Position numbers and translations under genes: made by a program. From Papaver somniferum (taxonomy: Eukaryota > Streptophyta > Magnoliopsida > Ranunculales > Papaveraceae), in the NCBI RefSeq assembly GCF_003573695.1, contig NW_020650859.1, positions 1,984,001 through 2,048,000 of the forward strand: a stretch of DNA of 64,000 nucleotides. Direction: 5' to 3'. The notes beneath the pieces are model-generated. The model was not told the DNA's origin. It searched no databases and saw only the letters and a program-made list of their open reading frames with translations. Below, one piece after another: positions 61,860 to 64,000 of the stretch. Numbering within the stretch: the stretch's first letter is position 1; each line of letters opens with the position of its first letter.

Positions 61860-64000
61860 AGGTTCTTCATTTTCCTACAATTGTTGTTAATGGTGAATGG
61901 ATTGTTGATTCATGCCTATTGAGTTTAAATTCTCTCTACTCATTGAATCTTTCATGTGACCAAATGTAGGTCTTGTTGGATCCGGTAGAGATTTACAATT
62001 AAGCATTGTATCTGTAAATGACTGAAGACACAATTAACTTAATTTTTTGTTTCTTAAAACCTCTTATTTCGAGTTTTTGTTCATCATTTCTTTCTCCTCA
62101 CTTCCCCAAATTGTGTAATGCTGCGAAGTCCATTGATTTGGTGTCCTTGTTTGTTCATATGGGAATGATAGGCTGATTGATTGATCGATCGATTGATGTA
62201 TGATGACAAATGGGTACATTTCCAATTTATGTGGGCTGGATGGAGATTTATTGGTCTTTATAGATGCACGCATAAATAGCTAGATTCCAACATGAGACGG
62301 TGCTTATCACCCTTTTTTTTCGTGTGCGGTAGATAACCCATGGGGCCACCTGTTTCTTTTCTTTCTTTCTTTCTTTTTTTTTTTAATTTTAGGGCCAATT
62401 TGATTTCCTTTTTTTTTTTTAACGAAAGATGGGTTTTAACAACCCAAAATTTAATAAATTACCTCATTAGAATTGAGGTTTGAAGGGATACATAGTGGTG
62501 AAAAATCAGCATTCCACCAATTGGAATCAATAACATCAATATCAATTACATCATTAGAAAACAAAAAAAATTACCTAGTACTAATTTACAGATTTAAGAC
62601 CCTAAAGAAACGAAAAACCCGAAATTGTACAGATTTACATTCTGTCGACAAAATAGACATCTTCTAATGGTTATGAATTCAAATCATTTTGATTCCACAT
62701 CGTTTAATTCTTGAAATGCTTCCATGTAAAGGAAGTAATATGCCCAAAATAACATCATCACTACCAATCTCGATCTTGTTTGGCGAAGAAGATCGTCGTT
62801 GTCCATGACATAATTTATAACGATGCAGTAGCAGCACCACCAAGAAATGCCAACATGGATAATATATAACAAATCTAGACGACATGGGGAAGTCATTAGA
62901 TCCATCAAAGCAAAATAATAAAGAAAAACCCTAAATATAAAAATTGTTGGATCAACAATTTGTTTTATTGAATAATATTGTAATAACTAATAATACAAAC
63001 CTTGAGTTACCCAGCAGATTTGAAAAATCAAATCTAATCCGGACAGATCAAGAATTTTAAACTAGGAAATAAGTAGTTTTACTATATCTTTTTTCGATGC
63101 GTTTTGAAGTGAAAAGAAGAGAAGAGGGAGAAGAAAACAGTTCGTTAAGGTGGCCATTTTGATTTACACCGTTAATTTTAATACAAGTAATTTGTTTTTA
63201 GAAAAACATTACTCCATGTCACGTGAAAAATCTATTTTCTTCTTAATTATTACAAATTTCATTATTTTAGCCAAGGGAAGTATTTTCCATAGCCATACAT
63301 GCCTGTAATTCAAAAATAACCACTTGACAAACTGTCTGACCCTCTCATTAGTAACAATGAAGATTAAATAACGCTATAATTTAGTTTCCTCATATGTCTA
63401 AGAAGTTTCCGTTGGGAACAAGTTTTTCACTCATCAACTTTACAGTTTTCACTAAAATTCACATGCGGATTAATGTCTCTTCATACGCATAACTAAGAAA
63501 GCTAGACATGGAAATTCTATGATAAATAAAAATTTCATTTACATGTCTATTCCAGCTCTCATCAGTTTCCATTTAAATGTCTGCAGTAAAATTGGTGTGA
63601 GGTGAGCAATCAGCATGGTGCATGGGGTAAATCCATGTCTACAACTGCGCAAGATTTTTTTGGACATGCGTAAGTCTCAAGATTCATCAAATAAAATATC
63701 CATCCAAGTTGGTAAATAACAAATGTCAGTATATTACGCATTACTTTATACCCCGTCGAAAGCATGACTTTTGGCACCGCTGTTTTATGCGTTTGTCAAG
63801 ATCTCCCCCGAATGCCATTGAGAAGAGGAGCCAAAAATCCGACCATTGAAAAGCAAAATCCTAGAAACCTATTTTGAGGCGTACTAAATAATATCAAAAT
63901 AGGGTCGCTAAATAAAAACACTACCCTTACATAATTAGTATTAATGATTATGATTAGATTTGATTAGCTAAGAGTTTTAAAGATTGATTAAAAATTAAAT
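61860..64000. other. Downstream stretch, no gene seen
   Basis: A/T-rich with only short motif-free frames. It includes a TTTC microsatellite (about 62357-62372) followed by T runs. The minus-strand frames at 62679-62908 show no family features. Confidence 0.3.

Noticed and set aside
61760..61969. Frame overlapping the CLE gene
   Set aside because: It is a shadow frame without motif, and the CLE frame explains the region.
62679..62908. Hydrophobic minus-strand frames of about 70 codons
   Set aside because: Two overlapping frames are equally open in A/T-rich DNA, with no motif or promoter.

Overview
The window is nuclear DNA of a flowering plant, probably a eudicot. The evidence is spliced genes with GT-AG introns, plant-specific families (CLE peptide, LRR receptor-like protein, cucumisin-type subtilase, ZIP transporter, SDIR1-type protein) and dense plant transposons: Copia, Ty3/Gypsy, LINE, hAT and MITEs. 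Nothing in the sequence fixes the species. Two runs of N (40994-41044, 46469-46734) are assembly gaps.

Only three loci look potentially functional. They are a RING-less SDIR1-like gene (147-833, +), an intact intronless LRR receptor-like protein gene of 918 codons (50746-53502, -), and a small CLE-type signalling peptide precursor (61549-61857, +). Most of the rest is mobile DNA and gene wreckage.

Layout. 1-2.0 kb holds two direct partial copies of an SDIR1-type gene. 2.3-3.0 kb is a ZIP zinc-transporter pseudogene, with a matching second-exon scrap at 12.24 kb. 3.5-4.1 kb has a possible spliced minus-strand gene that I do not recognise. 4.5-5.9 kb and 12.6-13.1 kb are inverted copies of a repeat full of AACCGAAC/GTTCGG words; relatives lie at 54.0-55.2 and 55.2-55.9 kb. 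6.5-11.1 kb is a complete but mutated Copia element with a 5-bp target duplication. 13.1-18.1 kb is a decayed Ty3/Gypsy element carrying an hAT insertion (13691-15157) that has captured the 5' end of a ribosomal protein eS27 gene. 20.3-23.1 kb is a subtilase pseudogene with another hAT in an intron. 23.57 kb holds a scrap of an RLP C-terminus. 24.5-29.3 kb is a structurally complete hAT whose transposase has two stop codons. 29.9-31.6 kb is a LINE remnant with a Stowaway-like MITE.

34.5-49.6 kb is a 15.1-kb Ty3/Gypsy unit on the minus strand, flanked by CACAT and inserted into an older Copia LTR. Its outer 2.18-kb LTRs are almost identical, so it is young. It lacks an integrase domain and contains a third, divergent LTR with its own primer-binding site and a second copy of the 3' internal region.

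From 50.7 kb the window becomes more gene-like: the RLP gene, the GTTCGG repeats, a duplicated ~640-bp block (55.93 and 60.24 kb), small MITEs and the CLE gene. The RLP (receptor class) and CLE (ligand class) genes are neighbours, but nothing in the sequence shows that they act together.
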